From the NCBI RefSeq assembly GCF_050729195.1, contig NZ_JBOHKS010000019.1, forward strand, positions 6,032 to 70,031: a stretch of DNA of 64,000 bases. Direction: 5' to 3'. Below, in pieces: positions 5,510 through 14,794 of this stretch (positions within the stretch are counted from its first letter, which is position 1; each line of letters begins with the position of its first letter). Source of the stretch: Hypericibacter sp050729195 (lineage in GTDB: Bacteria > Pseudomonadota > Alphaproteobacteria > Dongiales > Dongiaceae). The notes below the pieces were generated by a model, which was given only the letters and a program-made list of their open reading frames with translations, was not told where the DNA came from and searched no databases. The position numbers and the translations under genes were made by a program.

Positions 5510-8097
5510 AGCAGGTTCTGCTCGCGGGCGACCCGGGCGGCTTCGCCGCGGGTGCAGGCGCCGATCTTGGCCAGCACCGCTGACACATGGTGATCGACGG
5601 TCTTGGGCGAGATATGGAGTTGCGTGCCGATGCGTCCGTTGCTGAGGCCGTCGGCGAGGCAGCCCAGGATCTGCATCTCGCGCGCGGTCAGCCCGAACGG
5701 ATTGCGCCGCGTGCTGGCGCGGGGACCGCGCGGGATGCAGCGCAGACCCTCGCCGCGCATCTGCTGGCGCAACGCGGCGGACGCCGGTGCGGCACCGAGC
5801 CGATCGAAGATCTCGAGGGCCGTCAGCTGGGCCTCTTCATCGCCGTCGGCGAGCGCGCGGGCCCGCTCATAGGGGCAGCCCAAACGCTGCCACGCCGCTG
5901 CGGCCCGCTGCCAATCTCCCTTGATCTGGAACAGGAAGGGCGCAGCGCTCCATTTCGGCGCGGCAATGGGATCGCCCGCCCGCCAGCGCCAGAAGGAGAA
6001 CTCGCCGGCATGCCAGCGGTGACGATGGCCGATGGCGAGGTCATAGGCGGCCCGCGCCTCCACGACGACGCGCTCGCGCTCGCCGGCAAGCCAGGCGGCT
6101 TCGGCGCGCGCAGCCCGCACCGGCGCCAGGCGCTGCAGCGTGTCCGTCTGCAAGGCCAGATCGAGCGCTTCGTCGAGTGCCGCCGCAGCGCCGGGATCGC
6201 CGCGTCTGACGCGCACGCGGCCCAATGCCACCAGCGCCATGATCCGGCTGACGGCGGCGACACGCGGCAGCTCGACCACGGCGCTCGCATGGTCGCTGGC
6301 CTCGCTCCAGCGCCCCTGATAGAGCCGGGTCAGGGCGAGCCAGGCGCGCATGTAATGGCCGGCATGATCCAGATCGCAATCGCCGGTATAGTCGAGGCCC
6401 TCCGCGAGATGCTTTTCCGCCTCGGCAAACTGGTACTGCTCGCCATAAGACGAACCGAGATTGAGATAGGCGAGCCCGACCAGCGAATCCAGATTGGCCT
6501 GCCGGGCGAGGACAAGGCTCCGGTCGAGATGGGGGCGGCCTTCCTCGTCCCCCGTCACCAGCATCGCCGATCCGACGACGAGCTCGGCGGCGGCGATGGT
6601 GGCATCGTCCTGGAAGCGCGTGGCGAGCTCGATCGCCTTCCGGCCGAAGCGGACGGCCACCTGACGGTCGCGATCGAGCATCCGCAAATGGGCCTGGATC
6701 CGATAAGCGCCGGCCAGTTGGCGCGTCGGCGCCAGGGATTCCAGCAGTTCGATCGCGCGACGGCCCGCTTCCTCGGCGGCCGCGTTCCGGCCGCTGCGGA
6801 CCAGAGGCCAGGCGAGAGCCGCGAGGGCCTCGCCTTCCTTGAGACGATTGCCCGCCTGCCGCCAGAGCTCGACCGCCTCGCCCAGCGCGCGGCTGGCCTC
6901 GGCCAAATCGTCGACGATGGCGCTTTCCTCGGCATAGGCCTCGAACAGCGGGGCCCGGTCGGCGGGCGGCAGGGCCTCGGCGGAAGCGAGGACACGGCGA
7001 TATTGCGCGGCGGCCACGCGATGGGCGCCGACCGAAGCGGCGGCCCGGGCAGCGGCCGCACCGAACCGGATGACGGCATCGCCGTCCCCGGCACCCTCCG
7101 CGAAATGCGCCAGCAGCGCCAGATCGCCGCGCCCGGCGCCGGCGCTCCGCAATCGGTCGAGCGCGATCCGGTTCAGCTCCCGGAGGCGCCGGGAGTCGAG
7201 ATCCGACAGAATCGCGTCCCGCACCAGCGCATGGCGGAAGGCCACGCCGTTTTCCGCCGCCTCGAGCATGCCGAGCTTCATGCATTCGGCCAGCCCCTCG
7301 GCCTCGGCGCCGAGGATCTTGTCCATGACGCCATGCTCGATCCGGCCGCCGATCACGGCCGCGGCCTCGAGCGCATGCCGGCCGGCGGGCCCCAATCTTG
7401 CGGCGCGCGCCAGTACCGCGTCACGAACGGTCTTGGGGATTCCGCGGCCCGCATTCGCCAACACTTCGGTGACGAAAAAGGGATTGCCGGAGGTTTGCCC
7501 ATGCAGCGAGGCGGGATCGATCGGCCGGTCCGCGATCAGGGTGCGAACCGCCTCGACCGTCAGGCGCGGCAGCTCGATGCGGACGACCGTGCGCAGTATC
7601 GCCAGATCGCCCAGCAGCACGCGCAAGGGGTGCCGGGTCCCGAGCTCGTCATCGCGATAGGTCAAGATGAAGAGCACCTTGGCTTGCGCGATGCGCCGGC
7701 TCAGAAATACGATCAGATCGAACGTCGCCTCATCGGCCCAGTGAATGTCTTCGATGACGAGGAGAACGGGTTTGGTCGAGCCGCGGAGCTGATCCAGCAT
7801 GGTCGCGAAGACGGTCCCATGCGAGGTGTCGCTCTCGAGCTGCGACAGCAACCGTCCTTCCGACTGGCGCGCGATGTCGTAGAGCGGACCCAGTGGCGCC
7901 GGGGTGAAGAGCGCATCGCAATTGCCCTTGAGGACCTGCATGCCCCGACCGCGGGTCGCGAGGAAGCGGTCGACGAAGGAGGTCTTGCCGATGCCGGCCT
8001 CGCCGCTGACGAGCGCGATGCGACCGCGCCCCGCGACCGCGTCATCCAGGGCGCCGGCGAGCAATTGCAGATCGTCTTCGCGTTCGAGCAAATCCAT
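5476..8097 (-). CDS. Large LuxR-family regulator with AAA ATPase domain (LAL/MalT-like)
   Basis: An 873-residue signal-transduction ATPase. Near residue 30, LVSGEAGIGKTSF is the Walker A loop, and LLVIEDIHWADEATFD near 125 is Walker B. About 450 residues of TPR-like helical repeats follow. The C terminus (about 800-865) is a GerE/LuxR helix-turn-helix: LTAREMQILGCLADGLSNGR and HISPKTVDHHVSAVLAKIG. Proteins of this class are ATP-dependent, inducer-responsive activators. The ATG at 8097 begins the domain; a longer in-frame start at 8178 would add 27 unconserved residues. Its stop codon falls in a tandem repeat that may be a binding site for the downstream DUF4242 gene. The divergent cupin gene is the other candidate target. 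Confidence 0.88.
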   Translation of the reverse strand: MDLLEREDDLQLLAGALDDAVAGRGRIALVSGEAGIGKTSFVDRFLATRGRGMQVLKGNCDALFTPAPLGPLYDIARQSEGRLLSQLESDTSHGTVFATMLDQLRGSTKPVLLVIEDIHWADEATFDLIVFLSRRIAQAKVLFILTYRDDELGTRHPLRVLLGDLAILRTVVRIELPRLTVEAVRTLIADRPIDPASLHGQTSGNPFFVTEVLANAGRGIPKTVRDAVLARAARLGPAGRHALEAAAVIGGRIEHGVMDKILGAEAEGLAECMKLGMLEAAENGVAFRHALVRDAILSDLDSRRLRELNRIALDRLRSAGAGRGDLALLAHFAEGAGDGDAVIRFGAAAARAAASVGAHRVAAAQYRRVLASAEALPPADRAPLFEAYAEESAIVDDLAEASRALGEAVELWRQAGNRLKEGEALAALAWPLVRSGRNAAAEEAGRRAIELLESLAPTRQLAGAYRIQAHLRMLDRDRQVAVRFGRKAIELATRFQDDATIAAAELVVGSAMLVTGDEEGRPHLDRSLVLARQANLDSLVGLAYLNLGSSYGEQYQFAEAEKHLAEGLDYTGDCDLDHAGHYMRAWLALTRLYQGRWSEASDHASAVVELPRVAAVSRIMALVALGRVRVRRGDPGAAAALDEALDLALQTDTLQRLAPVRAARAEAAWLAGERERVVVEARAAYDLAIGHRHRWHAGEFSFWRWRAGDPIAAPKWSAAPFLFQIKGDWQRAAAAWQRLGCPYERARALADGDEEAQLTALEIFDRLGAAPASAALRQQMRGEGLRCIPRGPRASTRRNPFGLTAREMQILGCLADGLSNGRIGTQLHISPKTVDHHVSAVLAKIGACTRGEAARVAREQNLLPQNREVTAAK

Positions 8098-8371
8098 GGG
8101 TATTCCAGGCCGATCTCGGGGAGGCCGCCAGTTTACAAGCGCTCGCCCCGGCAGGCCCGCAAATTCGCGTGAGGTCATCCTGGCCCCGCAAAATCATGGA
8201 CATGCGCACCGGTCGGGCGCTCAATGAACCTCGGATTTGAAGGGAGCGGTGGCGCCATGGCCGCCTTTCGTCCCTCCAGCGATCCCCGAAAACCAGAAAC
8301 CGCATGGGCAAGCGCTCCGCGCCGACAGGATTGGCGCTTGCCGATAGCCGCAGAGAAGGAAGGGACGATCG

Positions 8372-8845
8372 ATGGATCACGCCAGGGCGCCGGCAGCCAC
8401 CTCTATCGGGAGCTTGCCGCTGAAGGTCTTCGGGGGACTGGTTCCAGACGCAATCCAGTGGCGGTCATTCCCGGCCTTCCCCGAGACCGTCCGTCTGGCT
8501 GTCCTGGTCGGAGACACCAGCAAGCCCGGCCCCTATGTCGTTCGGGTGAGAGTACCCGCGGGGGTGAGGCTGCTGCCGCATTCGCATCCCGAGGATCGGA
8601 TTTATACCGTCATGTCAGGAATGTTCTATATCGGGCTCGGCGATCATTTCGACAGTGAGAAGCTGAAACCTTATCCGCCGGGGAGCGTTGTCGTGCTGCC
8701 GGGGAATACCGCCCATTTTCATTATGCGAAGTCCGGCGAGTACATCACCCAGGTCACGGCAGAGGGTCCCCTCGGCCTCCACTATGTGGATGCGGCCGAC
8801 GATCCGCGGAAGCGGGACGCTGCCGGAAATCGGGGCAAGATTTAA
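8372..8845 (+). CDS. Cupin-domain protein
   Basis: A 157-residue small beta-barrel protein. The first cupin motif is present as RVRVPAGVRLLPHSHPEDRI with the paired metal-binding histidines and acidic residue, followed by VMSGMFYIGLGD. The second is GSVVVLPGNTAHFHYAKSGE, with a further His. Metal binding is therefore likely, while the reaction is unknown; ChrR-like sensing and dioxygenase roles are both seen in the family. A good GAAGGAAGGG precedes the ATG. It diverges from the LuxR-type regulator with 274 bases between the starts. Confidence 0.82.
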   Translation: MDHARAPAATSIGSLPLKVFGGLVPDAIQWRSFPAFPETVRLAVLVGDTSKPGPYVVRVRVPAGVRLLPHSHPEDRIYTVMSGMFYIGLGDHFDSEKLKPYPPGSVVVLPGNTAHFHYAKSGEYITQVTAEGPLGLHYVDAADDPRKRDAAGNRGKI

Positions 8846-8934
8846 TGGCCGATCCCGTGCCGGAAGCTCCCAACCGGCTTGCCTTGAGGCTCACGCCCGC
8901 CAATGATGAACCCCTTCGTCGCCAGGAGAGAAGC

Positions 8935-9174
8935 ATGGCCAAAGTCACCTACAAGATCGTTCAACATGACGGCGGTTGGGCCTATCAGGTCGACGGCGTG
9001 TTCTCGGAGACCTTCGAATCGCATGATGTCGCCCGCCGGGCCGCAGAGCGTGCGGCTCGGGAGCAGATCGTTGCCGGCAACACGACGGGCATCTCCTACG
9101 AGGACAAGGAGGGCCACTGGCACGAAGAACTGTCGAAGGGCGACGACCGGCCAGAGACCGATGTGAAGGGCTGA
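8935..9174 (+). CDS. DUF2188-like small protein
   Basis: A 79-residue protein beginning AKVTYKIVQHDGGWAYQVDG, the strand pair typical of DUF2188, with helix SHDVARRAAERAAREQIVAG and a final GISYEDKEGHWHEE. Function is unknown; members are small, soluble and often found near stress genes. Starting at 8935 matches family length and has AGGAGAG eight bases upstream. An earlier ATG at 8845 overlaps the cupin stop as TAATG and would add 30 unconserved residues; it is rejected. Confidence 0.72.
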   Translation: MAKVTYKIVQHDGGWAYQVDGVFSETFESHDVARRAAERAAREQIVAGNTTGISYEDKEGHWHEELSKGDDRPETDVKG

Positions 9175-9323
9175 CAGGCTCCGCATCTTTCCGCCGCCGG
9201 ACTATTTTCCGCCCGCGCCCTCACCGCTTTCCGAATCATTCGGCATTGCCGGCCCGCAAGCTATAGTGCCGGCGCGGTCCAATTCGGCCGCGATTCGGCA
9301 GGGACTCTTGGAAAGAAAACGTC

Positions 9324-10211
9324 ATGCGGATCCTGGTGGCGATCCCCCATTACTACAAGCCGAGCCACGGGTTCTACGGCTCGCACCGGCCCGATCCGCA
9401 GCCCCGCATCGACGCGCTGGTGCAAGCCATGGCGGCGCTGCATCAGAATTTCGGACCCCGCCAGGGATTGCTCGATCCGCCGCGGCGCTGCCTCTATGAG
9501 ACCAACGCCGCCAACAGCGCCCGGCTCGACATCGTGCTCTGCACCACCGGCAGCGACCATCTGATCCCGGCCCTGCCGCGCAATCTCTTCCGCCAGCACG
9601 AGACCTCGGCTCAGCCGATGCTGCTGGGCTATGAGGCCCATGCCGTCCTGCGTGACGGTATCGGGAAGTATGACTGGTATGGCTATATGGAAGACGATCT
9701 GCTGGTGCCGGATCCGATGTTCTTCCACAAGCTGGCCTGGTTCCATTCGCTGGGCGGCGATCGTGCGGTGCTGCAGCCCAATCGCTACGAGGTCTCGATC
9801 GACGACCGCATCCACAAGCTCTATATCGATGCCAACCTGGCGAAGCCGGAGTTGAGCCAGCCTTACCAGGACATCACCAAGCGGCCGCGGATCGAAGGCA
9901 AGGTCTTCAACCAGCGCATCAGCTTCCAGCGCGTCAACAATCCGCATGCCGGCTGTTTCTTCCTGAACGACACGCAGATGCGCAAATTCGCGGCCCAGGA
10001 TTATTTCCTCGATCGTTCCGACGCCTTCGCCGGTGCCCTCGAAAGCGCCGCCTCGCTCGGCGTCATGCGCTGCTTCGAAACCTACAAGCCGTCACGCGAG
10101 AACGCGGACTTCCTCGAGGTCGGTCATATCCATCGCCGCTATATCGGGCGCTATGTGATCTTCGAGGAAGGGGCGCCCTGGCGCTTCAAGGTGGTGCGGC
10201 CGGCCGGCTGA
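9324..10211 (+). CDS. Glycosyltransferase-like protein, substrate unknown
   Basis: A 295-residue soluble protein. It begins MRILVAIPHYYKP, typical of a nucleotide-sugar fold strand, and has YMEDDLLVPDPMFFHKLAWF near residue 120, an acidic DxD-like motif at the site where GT-A enzymes bind a metal and nucleotide sugar. NAGCFFL-like sequence (NNPHAGCFFLNDTQMRKF) and a conserved Cys-Phe-Glu-Thr segment follow. No membrane segment is visible. I do not recognise the exact family. The gene stands alone and a TATAGT lies about 60 bases upstream. Confidence 0.6.
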   Translation: MRILVAIPHYYKPSHGFYGSHRPDPQPRIDALVQAMAALHQNFGPRQGLLDPPRRCLYETNAANSARLDIVLCTTGSDHLIPALPRNLFRQHETSAQPMLLGYEAHAVLRDGIGKYDWYGYMEDDLLVPDPMFFHKLAWFHSLGGDRAVLQPNRYEVSIDDRIHKLYIDANLAKPELSQPYQDITKRPRIEGKVFNQRISFQRVNNPHAGCFFLNDTQMRKFAAQDYFLDRSDAFAGALESAASLGVMRCFETYKPSRENADFLEVGHIHRRYIGRYVIFEEGAPWRFKVVRPAG

Positions 10212-10236
10212 CCCCGGGGTCGCCCAAGCCATTCGA

Positions 10237-10536
10237 TCAGTCGCAGCAGAAGGGGCGGCCTTCGCCATCCTCGAGCGCATCCTTGAGCGAGGCCCGCGGC
10301 TGCGGCGAGGCCGGTCCTGCCGCGGGTGGCACCAGATCGAGCGGGCCGGGTGCTCCGAACGGCGCTTCCTTGAAGCGGCCATCGGCATGCCAGCAGCAGG
10401 CGCCATGCATCGGCACCTCGCCGAAGATGAGCCCTTCCGGCGCGGCCACCCGGTCGATCCGCACCGTCCGGCGATCGCGGGTTTGAAGCAGGCTGCCGGC
10501 GGCGGCCGCGGCCATAAAGTCGTAAGTCTCGGTCAT
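10237..10536 (-). CDS. Hypothetical protein with Cys-Cys motifs
   Basis: A 99-residue protein of unknown function. It begins MTETYDFMAAAAAGSLLQTR and contains two cysteine pairs: GACCWHADG in the middle and FCCD at the extreme C terminus. The pairs, with the intervening His, could bind a metal, but no known zinc domain is recognised. A proline-rich linker (PFGAPGPLDLVPPAAGP) lies between them. The ATG at 10536 is chosen over an upstream TTG; no strong ribosome site is seen. It converges with the glycosyltransferase-like gene. Confidence 0.5.
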   Translation of the reverse strand: MTETYDFMAAAAAGSLLQTRDRRTVRIDRVAAPEGLIFGEVPMHGACCWHADGRFKEAPFGAPGPLDLVPPAAGPASPQPRASLKDALEDGEGRPFCCD

Positions 10537-10698
10537 GACCGGTCCCAGGGACGGGTGAGATACGGGGCGCAAAGTTTAATGCCCGGGGCGTCGAACGGCA
10601 ATTGACCGCCCTGGCAACCGCTTCTTAGGCTTTGGTCGCCAAAACAGCAGGGACGCGAGACGGGCTCGCGGGTTCGAACGCGAAGGGGGAAATTGGTC

Positions 10699-11340
10699 AT
10701 GGCGACGGTCATTCTGCATGGTCCCGACTACAGCACGCAGGTCCGCACGATCCGGCTCTGCCTGGTGGAGAAAGGCGTCGATTATCAGCTCGAGCCCGTC
10801 GATCTGTTCCGCGGCGGCAACCGCACGCCGGGTTATCTCAAGCTGCAGCCTTTCGGCATGGTGCCGGTGCTGGTGCATGACGGCTTCGCGCTCTACGAGA
10901 CGAGCGCCGTCGCGCGTTATGTGGACGAGGCTTTCAAGGGACCGAAGCTCCAGCCCTCGGACAAGAAGCAGGCGGCGCGGATGAACCAGATCCTCTCGGT
11001 CGTCGAGGCGCATGGCTACGAGCCGATCGTGACCGAGATCGTGATGCCGCGCGCCAAACAGGCGCTGCTGCGCCAGCCGGTCGATGCCGACGAGATCCAG
11101 AAGGCGCTCCCGCGGGCGCAATATTGCCTGATGATGATCGAGGGGCTGATGGGCGAGGGCGGATTCCTGGTCGGCGGTTCCCTGAGCCTCGCCGATCTCT
11201 ATCTGGCGCCGATCATCGGCTATTTCGCGCAGACGCCGGAGGGCAAGCGCATGCTGCCTAAACTGACGCGGCTTACAAGTTGGTGGCAGGACATCGCGGC
11301 GCGGCCCTCGATGGTCGAGACCGAGCCGCATCCGGTCTGA
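10699..11340 (+). CDS. Glutathione S-transferase family protein
   Basis: A 213-residue protein with both GST domains. The thioredoxin-like N domain runs to about residue 78 and has the glutathione-site pattern PFGMVPVLVHDGFALYETSAVARYV, with the cis-proline and the Glu-Thr/Ser pair. The helical C domain contains the folding motif FLVGGSLSLADLYLAPIIGYF. GAAGGGGGA lies upstream of the ATG. It would conjugate or reduce electrophiles with glutathione in the cytoplasm. The substrate class is not clear. It converges with an MFS exporter gene. Confidence 0.88.
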   Translation: MATVILHGPDYSTQVRTIRLCLVEKGVDYQLEPVDLFRGGNRTPGYLKLQPFGMVPVLVHDGFALYETSAVARYVDEAFKGPKLQPSDKKQAARMNQILSVVEAHGYEPIVTEIVMPRAKQALLRQPVDADEIQKALPRAQYCLMMIEGLMGEGGFLVGGSLSLADLYLAPIIGYFAQTPEGKRMLPKLTRLTSWWQDIAARPSMVETEPHPV

Positions 11341-11350
11341 GCCGAAGGTC

Positions 11351-11374
11351 GGCGACGGCTATCCGGCCGTCGCC
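11351..11374. terminator. Perfect hairpin between convergent genes
   Basis: A nine-base perfect stem (GGCGACGGC / GCCGTCGCC) with a six-base loop lies between the GST stop and the MFS stop, reaching into the MFS coding end. There is no U tract, so a terminator role is only suggested by position. Confidence 0.35.
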
Positions 11375-12762
11375 GCGACCCGGCGCTGCGATATCAAGCG
11401 CAGCGCCAGCAGGAACACCAGCACCGCCGCGCAGGCCGCGGAACCGATCACCACGCCGCCGGCCGCCTGGACATTGGCCGGGGTGATGCCGTTGGCGAGC
11501 CCCGCCAGATTGGCGAGCAGGCCGGCGCTGGCCGAGCCGAAGGCGATGCCCAGCATGCGCACGGTCGGGATGGTCGAGGCGGTGCGTGCCTCTTCACCCG
11601 TCAAGGCACCGGCCATCGTGGCCGCGGTCAGATGCAGGCTCGAGCCGCCGATGCCTAATCCGGTGATCGCCATGCAGGCGCCGATCGCAATCGGATGCAG
11701 CCAGGGCAGCCCGATCGCCACCACGGCGAGTGCCACCGCCGCAAAGGCCGGTCCCCAGACCAGGGCCACGATTTCGGCGCGACCCTTCCAGCTGGCAGTG
11801 CCCACCGAGGCGACGGTCCAGCTGACGGCGAGGATGGCGGTGAAATAGCCGGCGGCGAGCGGTCCCACCCCATGCACCACCTGCAACACCAGCGGCAGGA
11901 ACAGACCCGCCGCGCTGTGCGTGATCGACATCAGGAAGAACATCGCGAAGGCGACGCCGACGCGATGATTGAGCGAGATCGCGCGCGAGGGAAACAGCGG
12001 GATCTCGGCTTCCGCGTCGAGCTTGAAGGTCAGATAGACCATGAAGACGGAGACCAGGAGCAGCACCAGCTCCAACGGCAGCGAGCCGGTGGTGCCGCCG
12101 ATGCCGACCGCGAGCACGCCGCCACCCAGCAGCAGCAGGCGGCGGAAGGGCAGTCGCGGCACGGTGTGGGCGCGCTCCGAGGGCGGCAGCATGCGCCAGG
12201 CGAGAATGACGAAGACGGCGATCAGCGGCAGTGTCGCGACGAAGGCCCCGCGCCACCAGCCGAACTCGCCGAAGAGGCCGCCCAGCAAGGGCCCCAGCAA
12301 CGCGGCCACACCCCAGACACCGGAAACGGTGGCGAGTGCCCGCGTGCGCACGCTCTCGTCGAAGAGCTCGCGGATCAGCCCCATCGATTGCGCGACGATC
12401 AAGCCGCCGCCAAGCCCCTGCACGAAGCGCGCGGCGAGCAACCCCGCCATCGACGGCGCCGCCGCGGCACCGATGGTGCCGACCAGGAAGATGAGGCCGG
12501 CGAGCGTGTAGCCGTTGCGCGCGCCGACCGCGGCGCGCAGCGTGTTGCCGCTGGCCGCCCCCATGATCGACGCGATCATGTAGAGCATGGTGGCCCAGGC
12601 ATAGAACGCGACGCCGCCCAGATCGCGCACGACCGCCGGCATGACGGTCGAGATGACGAAGACGTCGATCGCGTGCAGTCCGATTCCGAGATTGAGCGCG
12701 ACGACATAGATGCCGCGACCGTCGCGGAACAGCGCCGTCCAAGGTGAGGATTTTGCCGACAT
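11359..12762 (-). CDS. MFS multidrug-type transporter
   Basis: A 467-residue integral membrane protein, all hydrophobic helices, of the major facilitator superfamily. The N-terminal half shows LNLGIGLHAIDVFVISTVMPAV at helix 1 and the motif GLLAARFVQGLGGGLIVAQS at helix 4, matching the DHA drug:proton antiporter group. The segment VSGVWGVAALLGPLLGGLFG fits antiporter motif C in helix 5, which points to export. The number of helices (12-14) cannot be fixed by eye. The substrate is unknown. It has its own promoter region in the 326-base gap to degP. Confidence 0.85.
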   Translation of the reverse strand: MSAKSSPWTALFRDGRGIYVVALNLGIGLHAIDVFVISTVMPAVVRDLGGVAFYAWATMLYMIASIMGAASGNTLRAAVGARNGYTLAGLIFLVGTIGAAAAPSMAGLLAARFVQGLGGGLIVAQSMGLIRELFDESVRTRALATVSGVWGVAALLGPLLGGLFGEFGWWRGAFVATLPLIAVFVILAWRMLPPSERAHTVPRLPFRRLLLLGGGVLAVGIGGTTGSLPLELVLLLVSVFMVYLTFKLDAEAEIPLFPSRAISLNHRVGVAFAMFFLMSITHSAAGLFLPLVLQVVHGVGPLAAGYFTAILAVSWTVASVGTASWKGRAEIVALVWGPAFAAVALAVVAIGLPWLHPIAIGACMAITGLGIGGSSLHLTAATMAGALTGEEARTASTIPTVRMLGIAFGSASAGLLANLAGLANGITPANVQAAGGVVIGSAACAAVLVFLLALRLISQRRVAATAG

Positions 12763-13088
12763 GATTTCCGGTCAGATGGGGGTCCGGTCAGGGGTCTGAC
12801 CGGTTGGTCAAAGATTAACGCGCGCCGCGTTGCAGGTCGATGTTTGCCATCGCTTTTCCCGAGGGACGGCGCCCGAGCCCGCTTCCCAACATTAACTGCC
12901 GCGGCCAATAACGTCTGTGTTCATGAAACAATGGCGGAAATCAGCCATTTTTAGGGCTGAAACCATGAACCAGAATTAACCCCGGAGAAATCGGCCCGTC
13001 AGGCGGACCGCTTTATTTGTTGGGGAACGCCATCCGCCCCCAGGCCAACCGGCCCCCGGACGGCAGTCCCCCACAGGAGGTCCCCAGG
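12763..13088. promoter_or_regulatory. Divergent promoter region, MFS and degP
   Basis: This 326-base gap must hold both divergent promoters. The only structure seen is a small plus-strand hairpin (AATGGC/GCCATT followed by TTTTT near 12930-12953), which could be an attenuator-like element ahead of degP. An AGGAGGT ribosome site for degP lies at 13075-13081. No clear sigma-E or heat-shock promoter was recognised. Confidence 0.35.
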
Positions 13089-14591
13089 ATGTCTACCAAC
13101 CTTATCCGCTTCGTCCGAGCGCGCGTGAAGGCGCCGGCCCTGCGGAGCGCAGTGCTGGCGGCCGGCATTGCGGCGCTTGCGCTGCAATCGGGCGTCGCCC
13201 GCGCCGATTCGCCAGCAAGCTTCGCCGATCTCGCCGCGAAGGTGACACCCGCCGTCGTGAATATCGCGGCGGTCGAGGATGTCACCGACCAGAGCGGCGG
13301 CATGCCGGAGGAGATGCCCTTCCATTTCCCCCCGGGCTCGCCCTTCGAGGAGTTCTTCAAGCATTTCCGCAATGGTCAGCAGGAGCAGGACCATAACGGC
13401 AACAAGCACAAGGCGACGGCGCTGGGCTCCGGCTTCATCGTCGATCCGGCCGGCTACATCGTCACCAACAACCATGTGATCGACGGCGCCACGGACATCA
13501 AAGTGACGACCGCCGACGGCCTGCAGCTTCAGGCGAAGCTGATCGGCACCGACGAGAAGACCGATCTGGCGCTTCTCAAGGTCGAAAGCAAAACCCCGCT
13601 GCCCTTCGTCTCGTTCGGCGACTCCGACCAGACCCGCGTCGGTGATTGGGTCCTCGCGGTCGGCAATCCGTTCGGCCTCGGCGGCACGGTGACGACCGGC
13701 ATCATCTCGGCACGTGGCCGTGATATCCGCTCGGGTCCGTTCGACGACTTCCTGCAGATCGACGCGTCGATCAACCAGGGCAACTCCGGCGGCCCGACCT
13801 TCAACATGAACGGCCAGGTGGTGGGCATCAACGCCGCCATCGCCACCCCGAATGGCGGCAGTGTCGGTATCGGCTTCGCGATCCCGTCGAACCTCGCCAA
13901 GCCCGTCATTGCCGAGCTCAAGGAGCATGGCAAGGTCGAGCGCGGCTGGCTCGGCGTCCGCATCCAGGAAGTGACCCCGGAACTCGCCCAGGCGATGGGT
14001 CTCGATGAGCCCAAGGGCGCGCTGGTCGCCGCCGTCGACAGCAAAGGGCCTGCCAATGGCAAGCTCCAGGCTGGCGATGTGGTGCTGAGCTTCAACGGCC
14101 AGGCGATCGACAAGATGCGGGACCTGCCGCGTCTGGTCGCGGCTGCCGCTGCCGACAGCACCGCGAAGGTCGAAGTCCTGCGCAACCATGAGCATCAGAC
14201 CGTCGACGTCACGATCGGCCATCTGCCGACCGAGGCGCGGGTGGCTGCTGCGGATGCGCCGGCCGACGCCAAGACGGCCCCGGGTGCCGCCGAGAAGCTG
14301 CTCGGGCTTCGTCTGGTCGCTCTCGACCACGATGCCCGCGCGCAGTTCGAAATTCCCGACTCGGTTGATGGTGCCCTGATCGCCGATGTCGATCAGGACG
14401 GCAAGGCGGCGGAGCAGGGCCTGCGGCCCGGCGACGTCATCGAACGGGTTGCCGACAGCAGCATCAAGAATCCGGCCGATGTGGACCGGCTCGTCGAGCA
14501 GGCCCGCAAAGACCAGAAGAAGTCCGTTCTCATGCTGATCAGCCGCCAGGGCGACGATCTGTTCCTGGCACTCGACTTGTCCGACGCATAA
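13089..14591 (+). CDS. degP: DegP/HtrA-type periplasmic serine protease
   Basis: A 500-residue trypsin-like protease and chaperone of the envelope. Residues 1-40 are an export signal (AVLAAGIAALALQSGVARAD). The catalytic triad is complete: His129 in TNNHVID, Asp159 in KTDLALL and Ser233 in NQGNSGGP. Two PDZ domains follow, GWLGVRIQEVTPELAQAMG from about 315 and LGLRLVALDHDARAQFEIPD from about 412, as in DegP/DegQ. The Do subfamily degrades or refolds misfolded periplasmic proteins. The start is chosen by the AGGAGGT just upstream. It is followed by a response regulator and histidine kinase, a frequent alphaproteobacterial arrangement in envelope-stress control. Confidence 0.93.
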   Translation: MSTNLIRFVRARVKAPALRSAVLAAGIAALALQSGVARADSPASFADLAAKVTPAVVNIAAVEDVTDQSGGMPEEMPFHFPPGSPFEEFFKHFRNGQQEQDHNGNKHKATALGSGFIVDPAGYIVTNNHVIDGATDIKVTTADGLQLQAKLIGTDEKTDLALLKVESKTPLPFVSFGDSDQTRVGDWVLAVGNPFGLGGTVTTGIISARGRDIRSGPFDDFLQIDASINQGNSGGPTFNMNGQVVGINAAIATPNGGSVGIGFAIPSNLAKPVIAELKEHGKVERGWLGVRIQEVTPELAQAMGLDEPKGALVAAVDSKGPANGKLQAGDVVLSFNGQAIDKMRDLPRLVAAAAADSTAKVEVLRNHEHQTVDVTIGHLPTEARVAAADAPADAKTAPGAAEKLLGLRLVALDHDARAQFEIPDSVDGALIADVDQDGKAAEQGLRPGDVIERVADSSIKNPADVDRLVEQARKDQKKSVLMLISRQGDDLFLALDLSDA

Positions 14592-14794
14592 ACGAGGTCA
14601 AAATGACGGTTCCTGGCTCGAAGCCGGATCCGATGGAAACTGCGGACCGGGGCGATATCGCCCCGGTCCGTGGCGTTTCCACCGCCTCCGATCCAAAAGC
14701 GCCCCTGGCATCCGATCCGGCGGCGCCCGCTCCCACCCCTCCCTACCCCACCCCTTCCGGAGCCTTGGCCCGGTTGATAGACTCACAGCTGACC

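Noticed and set aside
5587..8172. A very long open frame on the plus strand, opposite the LuxR-type gene
   Set aside because: It mirrors the G/C-rich third positions of the real gene, has low-complexity composition and no recognisable domain. The minus-strand protein has clear Walker and helix-turn-helix motifs.
12930..12953. Small hairpin AATGGC/GCCATT followed by TTTTT as a terminator
   Set aside because: No plus-strand gene ends upstream of it and the stem has only six pairs; kept only as a possible leader element of degP.
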